This document shows positions 34,192 through 43,182 of a stretch of DNA of 49,597 nucleotides, piece after piece. The position numbers and the translations under genes are program-made. The first letter of the stretch is position 1. Each line of letters opens with the position of its first letter. Source of the DNA: Massilia sp. ZL223 (GTDB taxonomy: Bacteria; Pseudomonadota; Gammaproteobacteria; Burkholderiales; Burkholderiaceae_D); assembly GCF_018119395.1 (NCBI RefSeq), contig NZ_JAGPWD010000042.1:1-49597 (forward strand), written 5' to 3'. The notes under the pieces were generated by a model. That model did not search any database and was not told where the DNA came from. It saw nothing but the letters and a program-made list of their open reading frames with translations.

Positions 34192-35688
34192 TCAGCGCTT
34201 GCCGGCGGCGCTGGCGGACTTGCTCAACCCCGCGATGCGGGCTTCGAATTGCGCAAACCGCGCGTCCAGCTGGCGGGTCAAACGTTGCTTTTCCGCCACG
34301 GACAGGAAGGCGTAGCGGATGCTGTTGTACGAGGCCTTCTTCACTTCCGCGTAGCCCGGCTTGTAACGGCTGGCGAACAGGACGTACTCGTTCGACAGGG
34401 TGTGGCGGGTCACGCCGGCGTCGTCGGTCGAGATCACATAGGGCACGCCGTACTTACGGTACAGGTTGATCGGGTGGTTCGTCCCTTCAATGCCGCTGAT
34501 GAAAGCGTTCGAGGTCAGGTTGATCTCGACCGGGATGTCGTCCTCGCGCATCTTCTGCATGATCGCCGGCGCATTGGTCTCGTGCGCCAGGTCGAGGCCG
34601 TGGCCGATGCGCTGGGCGCCCGCCACCACCAGGGCCTGGTCGATGTGGAACTTCAGGCCTTCCGGCGGCACGTCGCCCATGGCCAGCTCGCCCGCATGCA
34701 TGGCGACCTTCACGTCCGGGTACTTGGCGCGCAGGAAGCGGAACATCTTCATGTGCAGCGCGTAGTCGCGCATCGCGATGTGGCTGCTCTCCTGGCCGAC
34801 GATATTGACGCCGACGATCTTGTCGTTCGCGACGGCCGACTTGAACGCCGCCATCATCGAGGAGAACACCAGCGAAGGGCTCATCAGGCGGAACACGTAG
34901 GTCTGGTAGCGCATCGTGAAGCGCTCGTCGTCGATGCCTTCGGACGCATCGACGACGGTGCCCACGAACTTGTCGATCGACTTGTTGAAGTTCTCGTCCT
35001 TGTCCAGGGCGGCCCAGGCGGCGGCCAGCTGGGCGTCCAGCGCGGCGTCGTTGCCGGCATTGGCGGCGGCCTGCTTGTCGAAGTCGGTATTCGGCAGCGC
35101 CGGCGCCGACTTGAACATGGTTTCGATATAGCCGACGTTTTCGGCGATGGCGCGCTTCTTGAGTTCCTGCAGGCCTTCGCGGAAGTTGCTGTTCGAGACC
35201 GGGCCGAAGAAGCCGAAGGTCTGGAAGAACAGGCGGTCCGGCGGCGGCTGCAGCGCGCCGTGGTTGCCGAAGTCCTTGTTCGACCAGCGCTGCAGCAGCT
35301 CGCGCCAGGTGTGGTCGTCGGCGTAGATCTCGGCCGAGCTCAGGCAGGTGCGCTCCGCAACCGGCTTGGCGCGCTCATAGGCGATGACCTCTTTCTTGGT
35401 TTCGATCTGGTAGGTCTGCTTGTTCACGCAATAGCCCTGCTTGTCGACGAAGTCGACGTACTGCTCGACATAGATCGCGCCCGAGTAGTGGTGGTGCAGG
35501 TCGCCGCCCTTGGGCATCTGGGTGAAGAACAGGGTCAGCTCGGCCAGTTTCGGCTCGCCGGCGATCAGGGAGGCATAGTGCTTGGCGGTGGCGCTTTCGT
35601 TCACGCTCGACGCCGGGCCCTTGGCCAGGGCCGGCTGGGCGGCGACGGCCAGCGCCAGCATCGCGCCGGCGGTCAGGTGTTTGCTCAT
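34192..35688 (-). CDS. exported adenosine deaminase
   Basis: About 498 residues from ATG 35688 (MSKHLTAGAMLALAVAAQPALAKG), which begins a clear signal peptide; the longer frame upstream is not needed. Metal and catalytic motifs of the adenosine/AMP deaminase family are complete: GDLHHHYSG (HxH), VAMHAGEL (His and Glu), AQRIGHGLDL (catalytic His) and ISTDDAGVTR (Asp pair). At nearly 500 residues it is longer than the cytosolic enzyme (about 340) and resembles ADGF/CECR1-like secreted deaminases with an N-terminal extension (residues ~30-190). It would turn adenosine into inosine in the periplasm before uptake. Located between the TonB receptor promoter and guaD, same strand. Confidence 0.93.
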   Translation of the reverse strand: MSKHLTAGAMLALAVAAQPALAKGPASSVNESATAKHYASLIAGEPKLAELTLFFTQMPKGGDLHHHYSGAIYVEQYVDFVDKQGYCVNKQTYQIETKKEVIAYERAKPVAERTCLSSAEIYADDHTWRELLQRWSNKDFGNHGALQPPPDRLFFQTFGFFGPVSNSNFREGLQELKKRAIAENVGYIETMFKSAPALPNTDFDKQAAANAGNDAALDAQLAAAWAALDKDENFNKSIDKFVGTVVDASEGIDDERFTMRYQTYVFRLMSPSLVFSSMMAAFKSAVANDKIVGVNIVGQESSHIAMRDYALHMKMFRFLRAKYPDVKVAMHAGELAMGDVPPEGLKFHIDQALVVAGAQRIGHGLDLAHETNAPAIMQKMREDDIPVEINLTSNAFISGIEGTNHPINLYRKYGVPYVISTDDAGVTRHTLSNEYVLFASRYKPGYAEVKKASYNSIRYAFLSVAEKQRLTRQLDARFAQFEARIAGLSKSASAAGKR

Positions 35689-35799
35689 ATGGTGCTTTCT
35701 GGTGGGAGGCGCGCAGCGCGCCGGGTTTGGCGGCAACTCTAACTGCTTCGTTCAATGTTGGCAATATTGATGGGGTTGGGGCTGGCAATGATCATGCAA

Positions 35800-35883
35800 A
35801 CTTGGATCCCCGCCTTCGCGGGGATGACGTGCTTATTGTGTTGGCTTTAAAACCGTCATCCCGGCGCAGGCCGGGATCCAAGT
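35800..35883. repeat. REP-like inverted pair (copy 3) behind guaD
   Basis: Units 35800-35828 and 35855-35883 face each other across 26 bases, the second ending one base before the guaD stop codon. Compared with the first unit the second has GG/CC in place of CC/GG at the stem base (CCCGG..CCGGG), a paired change that keeps the hairpin. It closes the xdh-guaD operon. Confidence 0.92.
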
Positions 35884-37194
35884 TCACTTACCCCGCCCGT
35901 GCACCCTGTTCCCACCCGAGTAAGTCGCCTCCACCGTCCGGTCATCCCCCAGCAGCGCCAGCGCGAACAGCAGCTCTTCCAGCGAGTTGCAATGCGAAGT
36001 GCGCCTTTCCATCAGCGGCGTCGCCTTCGGATCCAGCACCACGAAGTCCGCCTCCCTCCCTTGCGCGAAGCTGCCGATGCTGTCTTCCAGCCGCATGCTG
36101 CGCGCCGCGCCCAGGGTGGCCAGGTAGAACATGCGCAGCGCCGGCAGGTAGCTGCCTTTCAGGCGCGCCACCTTGTAGGCTTCGTTCATGGTCTGCAGCA
36201 TCGAGAACGAGGTCCCCGCTCCCACGTCCGTCCCGAGCGAGAGCAGCGCCTTGGCGCCGTCCGCGCGCTCGAAGTCGAACAGGCCGCTGCCCAGGAACAG
36301 GTTGGAAGTCGGGCACACCGCCGCAGCAGAGCCGGTGGCGGCCATGCGCGCGAAGTCCTCGTCGTCGAGCCAGATGCAGTGGCCGAACAGGGCGCGCGGG
36401 CGCATCAGGCCGTAGCGCTCGTAGACGTCCAGGTAGCTGCGCGCCTGCGGAAACAGCTCGCCCACCCAGCGGCATTCGTCCTTGTTCTCCGACACGTGGG
36501 TCTGGATGAAGGTGTCCGGGTACTGGGCCGCCAGCTCGCCCGTCAGCTTGAGCTGGGCCTCGGTCGAGGTGGGGGCGAAGCGCGGGGTGATCGCGTACAG
36601 CGAGCGGCCGCGCTTGTGCCACTTGTTGATCAGGGCTTCGCTCTGGCCCAGGTCGCCCTCGAGGTCGCGCAGGAAGTCCGGGCAGTGGCGGTCCATCAGC
36701 ACCTTGCCGGCCACCATGCGCAGGCCGCGCGCTTCGCTGGCCTCGAAGAAGGCGTCGACCGAACCCGGATGCACGGTGCAGTAGACCACGGCGGTCGTGG
36801 TGCCGCAGCGCAGCAGCTCGTCGAGGAAGAACTCGGCGGTCGAACGCGCATGCGCCGGGTCCTCGAAACGGCGCTCGGTCGGGAAGGTATAGGTCTCCAG
36901 CCAGGGCAGCAGGCCCGGGGCCGGCGAGGCGATCATATCGGTCTGCGGGTAATGCAGGTGGGTGTCGATGAAGCCCGGCGTGATCACCTTGCCGCGGTAG
37001 TCGACCGGCTCCAGCCCTGGCGGCAGGGTAGCCGCGAGCCGGGCGTAGTCGCCGGCGGCCTTGACCTTGCCATCTTCGACGACCAGCAGGCCGTCCTCGT
37101 GCCAGGCATGGGCGCGCTCGTCGAAGGCCGGGTCGGCGTGAAAATGCAGCAAGCTCGCACGGTAGGCTTGCACGTTTAGCGGTGCGGTGGACAT
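35884..37194 (-). CDS. guaD: guanine deaminase
   Basis: GuaD hydrolyses guanine to xanthine and ammonia, supplying xanthine dehydrogenase. The 436-residue amidohydrolase carries the zinc motif GFIDTHLHYPQTDM, then QTHVSENKDE, FGHCIWLDDED and GTDVGAGTSFSML, all typical of guanine deaminase. Its first base is the last base of the xdhC stop, so it is the fourth gene of xdhA-xdhB-xdhC-guaD. Identity is secure. Confidence 0.96.
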   Translation of the reverse strand: MSTAPLNVQAYRASLLHFHADPAFDERAHAWHEDGLLVVEDGKVKAAGDYARLAATLPPGLEPVDYRGKVITPGFIDTHLHYPQTDMIASPAPGLLPWLETYTFPTERRFEDPAHARSTAEFFLDELLRCGTTTAVVYCTVHPGSVDAFFEASEARGLRMVAGKVLMDRHCPDFLRDLEGDLGQSEALINKWHKRGRSLYAITPRFAPTSTEAQLKLTGELAAQYPDTFIQTHVSENKDECRWVGELFPQARSYLDVYERYGLMRPRALFGHCIWLDDEDFARMAATGSAAAVCPTSNLFLGSGLFDFERADGAKALLSLGTDVGAGTSFSMLQTMNEAYKVARLKGSYLPALRMFYLATLGAARSMRLEDSIGSFAQGREADFVVLDPKATPLMERRTSHCNSLEELLFALALLGDDRTVEATYSGGNRVHGRGK

Positions 37195-38177
37195 CAGTTG
37201 GATTCCGAAGAAGGTTCAGGGTGCGCGGCCGCTTCCCACAGGGACAGCAGCTGGGCCGCGACGGAGGCCGCGATCACGGCGGGCGCCTTGCCGGCAATGC
37301 CGGGCAGGCCGATGGGACACACCATGGCGGCAAGGCGCGCTTCAAGGATGCCGCGTTCGCGCAGGCGGTGCTCGAACTGGCGGCGCTTGGTGTCCGACCC
37401 GATCAGCCCATACCAATCGTCCCAAGGGCGCGACAGTATCGCGTGCGACAGGCGCAGGTCAAGTGCATGGCTGTGGGTCATGACCAGGAAGGTGGTTCCG
37501 CGTGGCGCTTTTTCAACAAGCGCTTCGGGCGTGTCGGTCGCCTCAATGCTCACGTTGGCGGGCACCGTCGCTGGGAATTCCTCCTCGCGCTCGTCGACCC
37601 AGGTCACGCGGCAAGGCAGTTCGGCCAGGGCGCGCACGATGGCGGCGCCCACATGGCCGGCGCCGAACAGCATCAGGTGGGCGCGCGGAGCCAGCACGGC
37701 ATCAAGCAGCCAGCGGCGTCCGCCCTCCTCCACCAGCACGTGGGTGCCCGCGTCAAGCGCGAAGGACGGACCGGCCTGGCCCGCCAGCAAGCGCCCCTGG
37801 CCGTCGAACAGGCCCCACTGCGCCTGGCCGTCGAGCGCCACCAGGCGCCAGCTGTCTTCGTTGCGGCGCGCGGCCAGCAGCGCCAGCTGTTCCGCGTCCA
37901 CCGGCTCGAAAGCCAGGTAGGCGATGCCGCCGCAGCATTGGCCCAGGCTGGGGCCGAGCGGGAAGCGTTCCAGGCAGGCCTTGCGTCCATCGCGCAGCAT
38001 GGCGCGCGCGATGTCGAGGGCGCGGTGCTCCAGGTGGCCGCCGCCGATGGTGCCCAGGAAGCCATCCGCCTGCACGAGCATGCGCGCGCCCGGTTCGCGC
38101 GGCACGGAGCCTTCCACGCGCGCGACGGTCACGAGCACCGCGGGCACGCCCGGTGCGGCTGTCAGCCAGTCGTCCAT
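37194..38177 (-). CDS. xdhC: xanthine dehydrogenase accessory protein XdhC
   Basis: XdhC binds molybdenum cofactor, helps its sulphuration and inserts it into XdhB; it is not part of the final enzyme. The 327 residues include the N-terminal VARVEGSVPREPGARMLV and GTIGGGHLEHRALDIAR, the Cys pair in LGQCCGG that binds cofactor, and a C-terminal Rossmann-like domain (MLFGAGHVGAAIVRALAELPCRVTWVD). It starts directly after xdhB ends. Standard length and position. Confidence 0.95.
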   Translation of the reverse strand: MDDWLTAAPGVPAVLVTVARVEGSVPREPGARMLVQADGFLGTIGGGHLEHRALDIARAMLRDGRKACLERFPLGPSLGQCCGGIAYLAFEPVDAEQLALLAARRNEDSWRLVALDGQAQWGLFDGQGRLLAGQAGPSFALDAGTHVLVEEGGRRWLLDAVLAPRAHLMLFGAGHVGAAIVRALAELPCRVTWVDEREEEFPATVPANVSIEATDTPEALVEKAPRGTTFLVMTHSHALDLRLSHAILSRPWDDWYGLIGSDTKRRQFEHRLRERGILEARLAAMVCPIGLPGIAGKAPAVIAASVAAQLLSLWEAAAHPEPSSESN

Positions 38178-40523
38178 TCAGGCGTCCTGGCTTGCTGCCG
38201 CTTCGACGGCCGCATTGACTGCTGCAATGGCCTTGAGGATCTCCTCGCAGGTCGCCGGTGCGTTCAATGGCGGGTTGACCTTGTGCCCGCCGACCGCCGA
38301 GATGGCGTCGCGGATCGCGAAGAACACCGAGAACGGCAGCAGCAGCGGCGGTTCGCCCACGGCCTTGGAGCGGTGGATGCTGTCCTCGACGTTGGCGTTC
38401 TCGAACAGGCGCACGCGGAAGTCTTCCGGGCAGTCCGAGACGCCGGGGATCTTGTAGGTCGAGGGTGCGTGGGTCATCAGCTTGCCCGATGCGTTCCACC
38501 ACAGCTCCTCCGTGGTGAGCCAGCCCATGCCCTGGATGAAGGCGCCTTCCACCTGGCCGATGTCGATCGCCGGATTCAGGGAACGGCCGGCGTCGTAGAG
38601 CGCATCGGCGCGCAGCAGCTTCCATTCGCCGGTGAGGGTGTCGACCACCACTTCCGACACCGCCGCGCCGTAGGCGTAGTAGGAGAACGGATGGCCGGTC
38701 ATGGTCTTCGGGTCCCAGTGCAGGCCGGGGGTGGCGTAGAAGCCGTCCGACCACAACTGCACCCGCGCCAGGTAGGCCTTGGCGACCAGCTCGCCGAAGG
38801 GCAGCGCCAGGCCGTTCACGAACACGGTGTCGGCCGCGAAGCGCACTTCGCTGGCCGCGCCGCCGTACTGCTGCGCCGCGAACGCCGCCAGGCGCTCGCG
38901 GATGGTGCGCGCCGCATCCTGGGCCGCCTTGCCGTTCAGGTCCGCGCCGGTGGAGGCGGCCGTGGCCGAGGTGTTGGCGACCTTGCTGGTATTGGTGGCG
39001 CTGGCGCGCACCCGCCCCAGGTCCACGCCCAGTTCATGGGCCACGACCTGCATCACCTTGGTGTTGATGCCCTGCCCCATCTCGGTGCCGCCATGGTTGA
39101 CCAGGATCGAGCCGTCCACGTAGACGTGCACCAGCGCGCCCGCCTGGTTCAGGTGGGTCACGTTGAAGGCGATGCCGAACTTGACCGGGGTGAGCGCGAG
39201 GCCTTTCTTGAGCACCGGGCTGCCGCGGTTGAACGCTTCGATCGTGGCGCGGCGCGCGCGGTATTCGCTGCTGCCTTCCAGCTCCGCCACCAGTTCGTGG
39301 ATCACGTTGTCGACGATTTCCTGGCCATAGGGCGTGACGTTGCGCTCGCTGCGGCCATAGAAATTCAGGCGCCGGATGTCGAGCGGGTCGCGCCCGAGAT
39401 TGCGTGCGATCTCGTCGATCACGTACTCGATGGCGATCGCGCCCTGCGGCCCGCCGAAGCCGCGGAAGGCGGTGTTCGACTGGGTGTTGGTCTTGCCGCA
39501 GGCGGCGCGGATCTCGACGTCGGACAGGTAATAGGTGTTGTCGAAGTGGCAGACGGCGCGCGTGGCCACCGGCCCGGACAGGTCGGCCGAGAAGCCGGCG
39601 CGCGAGACCATGTCGACCTTGGCGGCGACGATGCGGCCCGACTCGTCGTAGCCGACTTCGTACAGGTAGTGGAAGCAGTGGCGCTTGCCGGTGACCAGCA
39701 TGTCGTCGTCGCGGTCGGCGCGCAGCTTGACCGGACGGCGCAGGCGCGCGGCCGCGATGGCGGCGGCGGAGGCCCACAGGGCCGACTGCGATTCCTTGCC
39801 GCCGAAGCCGCCGCCCATGCGCCGGCATTCCACGGTCACGTGGTGCGAATGCAGGCCGAGCGCGTGCGCGACCACGTGCTGCATCTCGCTCGGGTGCTGG
39901 GTCGAGCAGTAGACGTGCATGCCGCGGTCCTCGCCCGGCACCGCGTAGGCGATCTGGCCTTCGAGGTAGAACTGCTCCTGCCCGCCCACGTACAGTTCGC
40001 CCTTGACCACGTGGGGGGCGGCGGCAAACGCCTGTTCGGCGTCGCCGCGCGCCAGGCGCATCGGCGGCAGCACCCAGGACCGGGCGGCGCGCGCCTCCTG
40101 CGGCGTCATGACGGCCGGCAGGTCTTCATACGTGACCTGTGCCAGGCGCGCAGCGCGGCGCGCATTGTCGTGGCTGTCGGCGACCACGATGAAGATGGGC
40201 TGGCCGACATACTGCACCAGCCCATCGGCCAGGATCGGATCGTCGTGGATGATGGGGCCGCAGTCGTTGGTGCCGGGGATGTCGCCGGCCGTCAAGACCG
40301 CGACCACGCCGCGGCTGGCGCGCACCGGTTCCAGGTCGATGGCGGCGATGCGCGCATGCGGGCGCGCCGACAGGCCGAGGGCGGCATGCAAGGTACCCGC
40401 GAGTTCACGAATGTCGTCGGTATAGGTGGCCTGGCCGAGCACGTGCAGCTCGGCGGATTCGTGGAAGCGGGCGCGGCCCACTTCCTTCCAGGTCTTCAGT
40501 TCGGGCACGACGGTATCGTTCAT
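38178..40523 (-). CDS. xdhB: xanthine dehydrogenase, molybdopterin-binding subunit
   Basis: The 781-residue large subunit oxidises hypoxanthine to xanthine and xanthine to urate at the molybdenum centre. Family stretches: the N-terminal ALGLSARPHARI and QPIFIVVADS, RMGGGFGGKES cofactor loop, FRGFGGPQGA, GGTEMGQGINTKVMQVVA, and VGEPPLLLPFSVFFAIRDA with the catalytic Glu. It overlaps xdhA by four bases, showing coupled translation. Together with XdhA it forms the bacterial heterotetramer. Confidence 0.96.
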   Translation of the reverse strand: MNDTVVPELKTWKEVGRARFHESAELHVLGQATYTDDIRELAGTLHAALGLSARPHARIAAIDLEPVRASRGVVAVLTAGDIPGTNDCGPIIHDDPILADGLVQYVGQPIFIVVADSHDNARRAARLAQVTYEDLPAVMTPQEARAARSWVLPPMRLARGDAEQAFAAAPHVVKGELYVGGQEQFYLEGQIAYAVPGEDRGMHVYCSTQHPSEMQHVVAHALGLHSHHVTVECRRMGGGFGGKESQSALWASAAAIAAARLRRPVKLRADRDDDMLVTGKRHCFHYLYEVGYDESGRIVAAKVDMVSRAGFSADLSGPVATRAVCHFDNTYYLSDVEIRAACGKTNTQSNTAFRGFGGPQGAIAIEYVIDEIARNLGRDPLDIRRLNFYGRSERNVTPYGQEIVDNVIHELVAELEGSSEYRARRATIEAFNRGSPVLKKGLALTPVKFGIAFNVTHLNQAGALVHVYVDGSILVNHGGTEMGQGINTKVMQVVAHELGVDLGRVRASATNTSKVANTSATAASTGADLNGKAAQDAARTIRERLAAFAAQQYGGAASEVRFAADTVFVNGLALPFGELVAKAYLARVQLWSDGFYATPGLHWDPKTMTGHPFSYYAYGAAVSEVVVDTLTGEWKLLRADALYDAGRSLNPAIDIGQVEGAFIQGMGWLTTEELWWNASGKLMTHAPSTYKIPGVSDCPEDFRVRLFENANVEDSIHRSKAVGEPPLLLPFSVFFAIRDAISAVGGHKVNPPLNAPATCEEILKAIAAVNAAVEAAASQDA

Positions 40524-41995
40524 GCTGCACTCCCTGCCAGCGCGAAGGCGTTGACGCTGCTTGCCGGCAGCGGATCATTGGTGCGCGTCTCGAACCAGAA
40601 GCGGCGCAGCAGGTTCTGGGCGGCCTGCATGCGGTAGCTGCTGGAAGCGCGCATGTCGGACAGCGGCGCGTAATCCTGGGCCAGCGCGGCCATGGCCGCG
40701 CGCAGCGTGTCCTCGGTCCACGGCTTGCCCGCCAACAGGGCCTCCGCCGTGCTGGCGCGCTTGGGCGTGGCGGCCATGCCGCCAAAAGCGATGCGCGCGC
40801 TGGCGATGGTGTCGCCGATCAGGGTGAAGGCGAAGGCCGCGCACACCGCCGAGATGTCCTGATCGAAGCGCTTGGCCAGCTTGTAGGTGCGGAAGCGCAG
40901 CCCGGGGCGCGGCAGCGGCACGCGCACGGCCTGCACGAATTCGCCCGGACGCAAGTCCTTCTGCTGGTAGCCGAGATAGAAGTCTTCCAGCGCCAGCACG
41001 CGCTGGCCGCCGCCGCTGCCCAGCACCACCTGGGCGCCGAGGGCGATCAGCCAGGGCATGGAGTCGCCGATGGGCGAGCCGTTGGCGACATTGCCGCCCA
41101 GGGTGCCGGCATTGCGGATCGGGAGCGAGGCGAAGCGCTGCCACAGCTCGGACAGCTCGTCCGGATAGTGGCGGCATACGGCCGCATAGGCGTCTTCCAG
41201 GCTGACGCCGGCGCCGATCTCCAGCATGCCCTCGCCTTCCTCGACCGCCTGCAGGGCCGCGACCTGGCCGAGGTAGATCACGTCGTTCAGCACGCGCATC
41301 TGCTTGGTGACCCACAGGCCGACGTCGGTCGAGCCGGCCAGCAGCACGGCCGCCGGGTGCCCGGCGCGCAGCGCTGCCAATTCTTCCAGGGTGCGCGGCA
41401 CATGGAAGCGCTGGCCGTGGGCGGTGTAGGAAAAACCGTGGCTGCGCTGCAGTCCGCTCAGGCGCTCGGCCAGGGCAGCGCGGTCGAAAGCAACCGGCGG
41501 CAGCTCGCTCATGCGGCGCGCGGCGTCGATGATGGGACGGTAGCCGGTGCAGCGGCACAGGTTGCCCGAGAGCGCGTCGTCGATCTGGCAGCGGGAAGGC
41601 CGTTTTCCTTCCTGCTTGACGTACATGCCCCACAGCGACATGGCGAAGCCCGGGGTGCAGAAGCCGCACTGGGACCCGTGGCATTCGACCAGGGCCTGCT
41701 GCACCGGGTGCAGCGTGCCGTCGGGCTGCTGCAGGTCCTCGACCGAGAACAAGGCCTTGCCGTCGAGCGTGGGCGTGAACTGGATGCAGGAATTCACCGC
41801 CTTGAGCGTGACCTCGCCGTCTTCCAGCGAACCGATGACCACGGTGCAGGCGCCGCAGTCGCCTTCGGCGCAGCCTTCCTTGGTGCCGGTGCAATGCAGG
41901 TCCTCCCGCAGGTGCTGCAGGATGGTTTGCGTGGGCGCGGCGTCCCGGATTTCGTGGACGGCGCCGCGGTAGAAGAATCGGATCGGTTCTGACAT
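40520..41995 (-). CDS. xdhA: xanthine dehydrogenase, FeS/FAD small subunit
   Basis: About 491 residues from ATG 41995 (MSEPIRFFYRGAVHEIRDA); the frame extends upstream without a better start. It passes electrons from the molybdenum site to NAD. Two [2Fe-2S] clusters are bound by GCAEGDCGACTVV with CIQF, and by GSQCGFCTPGF with NLCRCTGYRP. A FAD-binding domain follows from about residue 185 (VLLAGSTDVGLWVTKQM, GGNVANGSPIGDSMP). First gene of the xdhABC-guaD operon; an imperfect dyad lies about 80-110 bases upstream. Confidence 0.96.
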   Translation of the reverse strand: MSEPIRFFYRGAVHEIRDAAPTQTILQHLREDLHCTGTKEGCAEGDCGACTVVIGSLEDGEVTLKAVNSCIQFTPTLDGKALFSVEDLQQPDGTLHPVQQALVECHGSQCGFCTPGFAMSLWGMYVKQEGKRPSRCQIDDALSGNLCRCTGYRPIIDAARRMSELPPVAFDRAALAERLSGLQRSHGFSYTAHGQRFHVPRTLEELAALRAGHPAAVLLAGSTDVGLWVTKQMRVLNDVIYLGQVAALQAVEEGEGMLEIGAGVSLEDAYAAVCRHYPDELSELWQRFASLPIRNAGTLGGNVANGSPIGDSMPWLIALGAQVVLGSGGGQRVLALEDFYLGYQQKDLRPGEFVQAVRVPLPRPGLRFRTYKLAKRFDQDISAVCAAFAFTLIGDTIASARIAFGGMAATPKRASTAEALLAGKPWTEDTLRAAMAALAQDYAPLSDMRASSSYRMQAAQNLLRRFWFETRTNDPLPASSVNAFALAGSAA

Positions 41996-42074
41996 GCTGG
42001 TCTCGCAGTGACTTTGGCAAACGCGCAAGGGCGGAAGGCTACCATCCGCGACCGTCCTTCATATAATCAAAATC

Positions 42075-42105
42075 TGATATTGCTTATCAACAAATCCAAA
42101 TATCA
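42075..42105 (-). promoter_or_regulatory. inverted repeat upstream of xdhA, putative operator
   Basis: TGATATT (42075-42081) and AATATCA (42099-42105) are exact inverted copies 17 bases apart, in the only AT-rich stretch between puuE and xdhA. On the minus strand TTGATA followed 18 bases later by TTATAT could be a promoter overlapping it. Confidence 0.5.
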
Positions 42106-42124
42106 ACTATTCAGGCGCAACACT

Positions 42125-43078
42125 TCATTCTACGTAAGGGTGCACGCTTTTCCAGTGATTCGCGATATCGATGCGGCGCGCGACCCAGACATGCTGGTGG
42201 CGCTGCACGTAGTCGAGGAAACGCGCCAGCGCCGCCGCCCGCGCCGGCCGGCCGACCAGGCGGCAATGCAGGCCGATCGACAGCATCTTGGGCTGGTTCA
42301 GCCCCTTGGGATCGCCCTCCGCGTAGAGCACGTCGAAGGCGTCCTTCAGGTAGTCGAAGAACTGGGTGCCGGAATTGAAGCCCTGCATCGCGGCGAAGCG
42401 CATGTCGTTGGTGTCGAGGGTGTAGGGCACCACCAGGTGCGGGCTGGTGTGCGGGGCGCCGTCCGGCCCGGTGTGCTCGACCCGCTGCCACAACGGCAGG
42501 TCGTCGCCGTAGTGGTCGGCGTCGTAGGCGAAGCCGCCGTGCTCGACCACCAGGCGCCGGGTGTTGGGTGAATCGCGTCCCGTGTACCAGCCCAGCGGCG
42601 GCGCCCCCGTCAGTTCGCGGATGATCTCGACCGCTTCGCGCATGTGGGCGCGCTCGGTGGCCTCGTCCACGTTCTGGTAGGAGATCCAGCGCAGGCCGTG
42701 GCAGGCGATCTCGTGGCCCAGTTCGCGAAAAGCGGCCACTGCTTCCGGGTTGCGCCTGAGCGCCATCGCCACCCCGAACACGGTCAGCGGCAGACCGCGC
42801 TCCTCGAACAGGCGCAGCACCCGCCACAGCCCGGCGCGCGAACCGTATTCGTAGAGCGACTCCATGCTCATGTGGCGCATCGGGAAGGCGGCCGCGCCGA
42901 TGATCTCGGACAGGAAGGTTTCCGAGGCCGGGTCGCCGTGCAGCACGCAGTTCTCCCCGCCCTCTTCGTAGTTCAGCACGAACTGCAGGGCGATCCGGGC
43001 GCCGCCAGGCCATTGCGGATGGGGAGGATGGCGGCCGTAGCCGGCCAGGTCGCGCGGGTAATTGGCGTAGGTGTCCAT
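42125..43078 (-). CDS. puuE: allantoinase of the polysaccharide-deacetylase fold (PuuE)
   Basis: The 317-residue protein has the NodB/chitin-deacetylase fold of PuuE, which opens the allantoin ring to allantoate, and not the amidohydrolase fold of AllB. Diagnostic segments are the N-terminal YPRDLAGYGRHPPHPQWPGGARIALQFVLNYEEGGE, GHEIACHGLRWISYQ, GWYTGRDSPNTRRL, and YDADHYGDDLPLW. It is divergent from uraH and on the same strand as, but upstream of, xdhABC-guaD. The ureidoglycolate steps and the uricase are not in the window. Confidence 0.95.
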   Translation of the reverse strand: MDTYANYPRDLAGYGRHPPHPQWPGGARIALQFVLNYEEGGENCVLHGDPASETFLSEIIGAAAFPMRHMSMESLYEYGSRAGLWRVLRLFEERGLPLTVFGVAMALRRNPEAVAAFRELGHEIACHGLRWISYQNVDEATERAHMREAVEIIRELTGAPPLGWYTGRDSPNTRRLVVEHGGFAYDADHYGDDLPLWQRVEHTGPDGAPHTSPHLVVPYTLDTNDMRFAAMQGFNSGTQFFDYLKDAFDVLYAEGDPKGLNQPKMLSIGLHCRLVGRPARAAALARFLDYVQRHQHVWVARRIDIANHWKSVHPYVE

Positions 43079-43107
43079 GGAAAGCGCTGGAGGTGGGTAT
43101 ATCGTCG

Positions 43108-43141
43108 ATCATATATTGCGCTAAGCACAACGGTATATGAT
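43108..43141. promoter_or_regulatory. inverted repeat between puuE and uraH, putative operator
   Basis: ATCATATA (43108-43115) and TATATGAT (43134-43141) are exact inverted copies, 18 bases apart, in the 104-base gap between divergent start codons. This suggests one regulator controlling both genes. The left arm continues as ATATTGC, also found in the dyad before xdhA. Confidence 0.58.
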
Positions 43142-43182
43142 TGCCCGCATACGGCAGTTCATCGTTCACATATAGGAGCCAT

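Noticed and set aside
37182..40637. 1151-residue plus-strand open frame, and similar long frames at 21088-23754, 31116-33737, 2499-4379 and 9209-10747
   Set aside because: They lie antisense to strongly supported genes (xdhB, the ABC ATPase, TonB receptor, ALDH, psuG/lysR) in high-GC DNA, have His/Arg/Ala-rich low-information translations and no ribosome sites.
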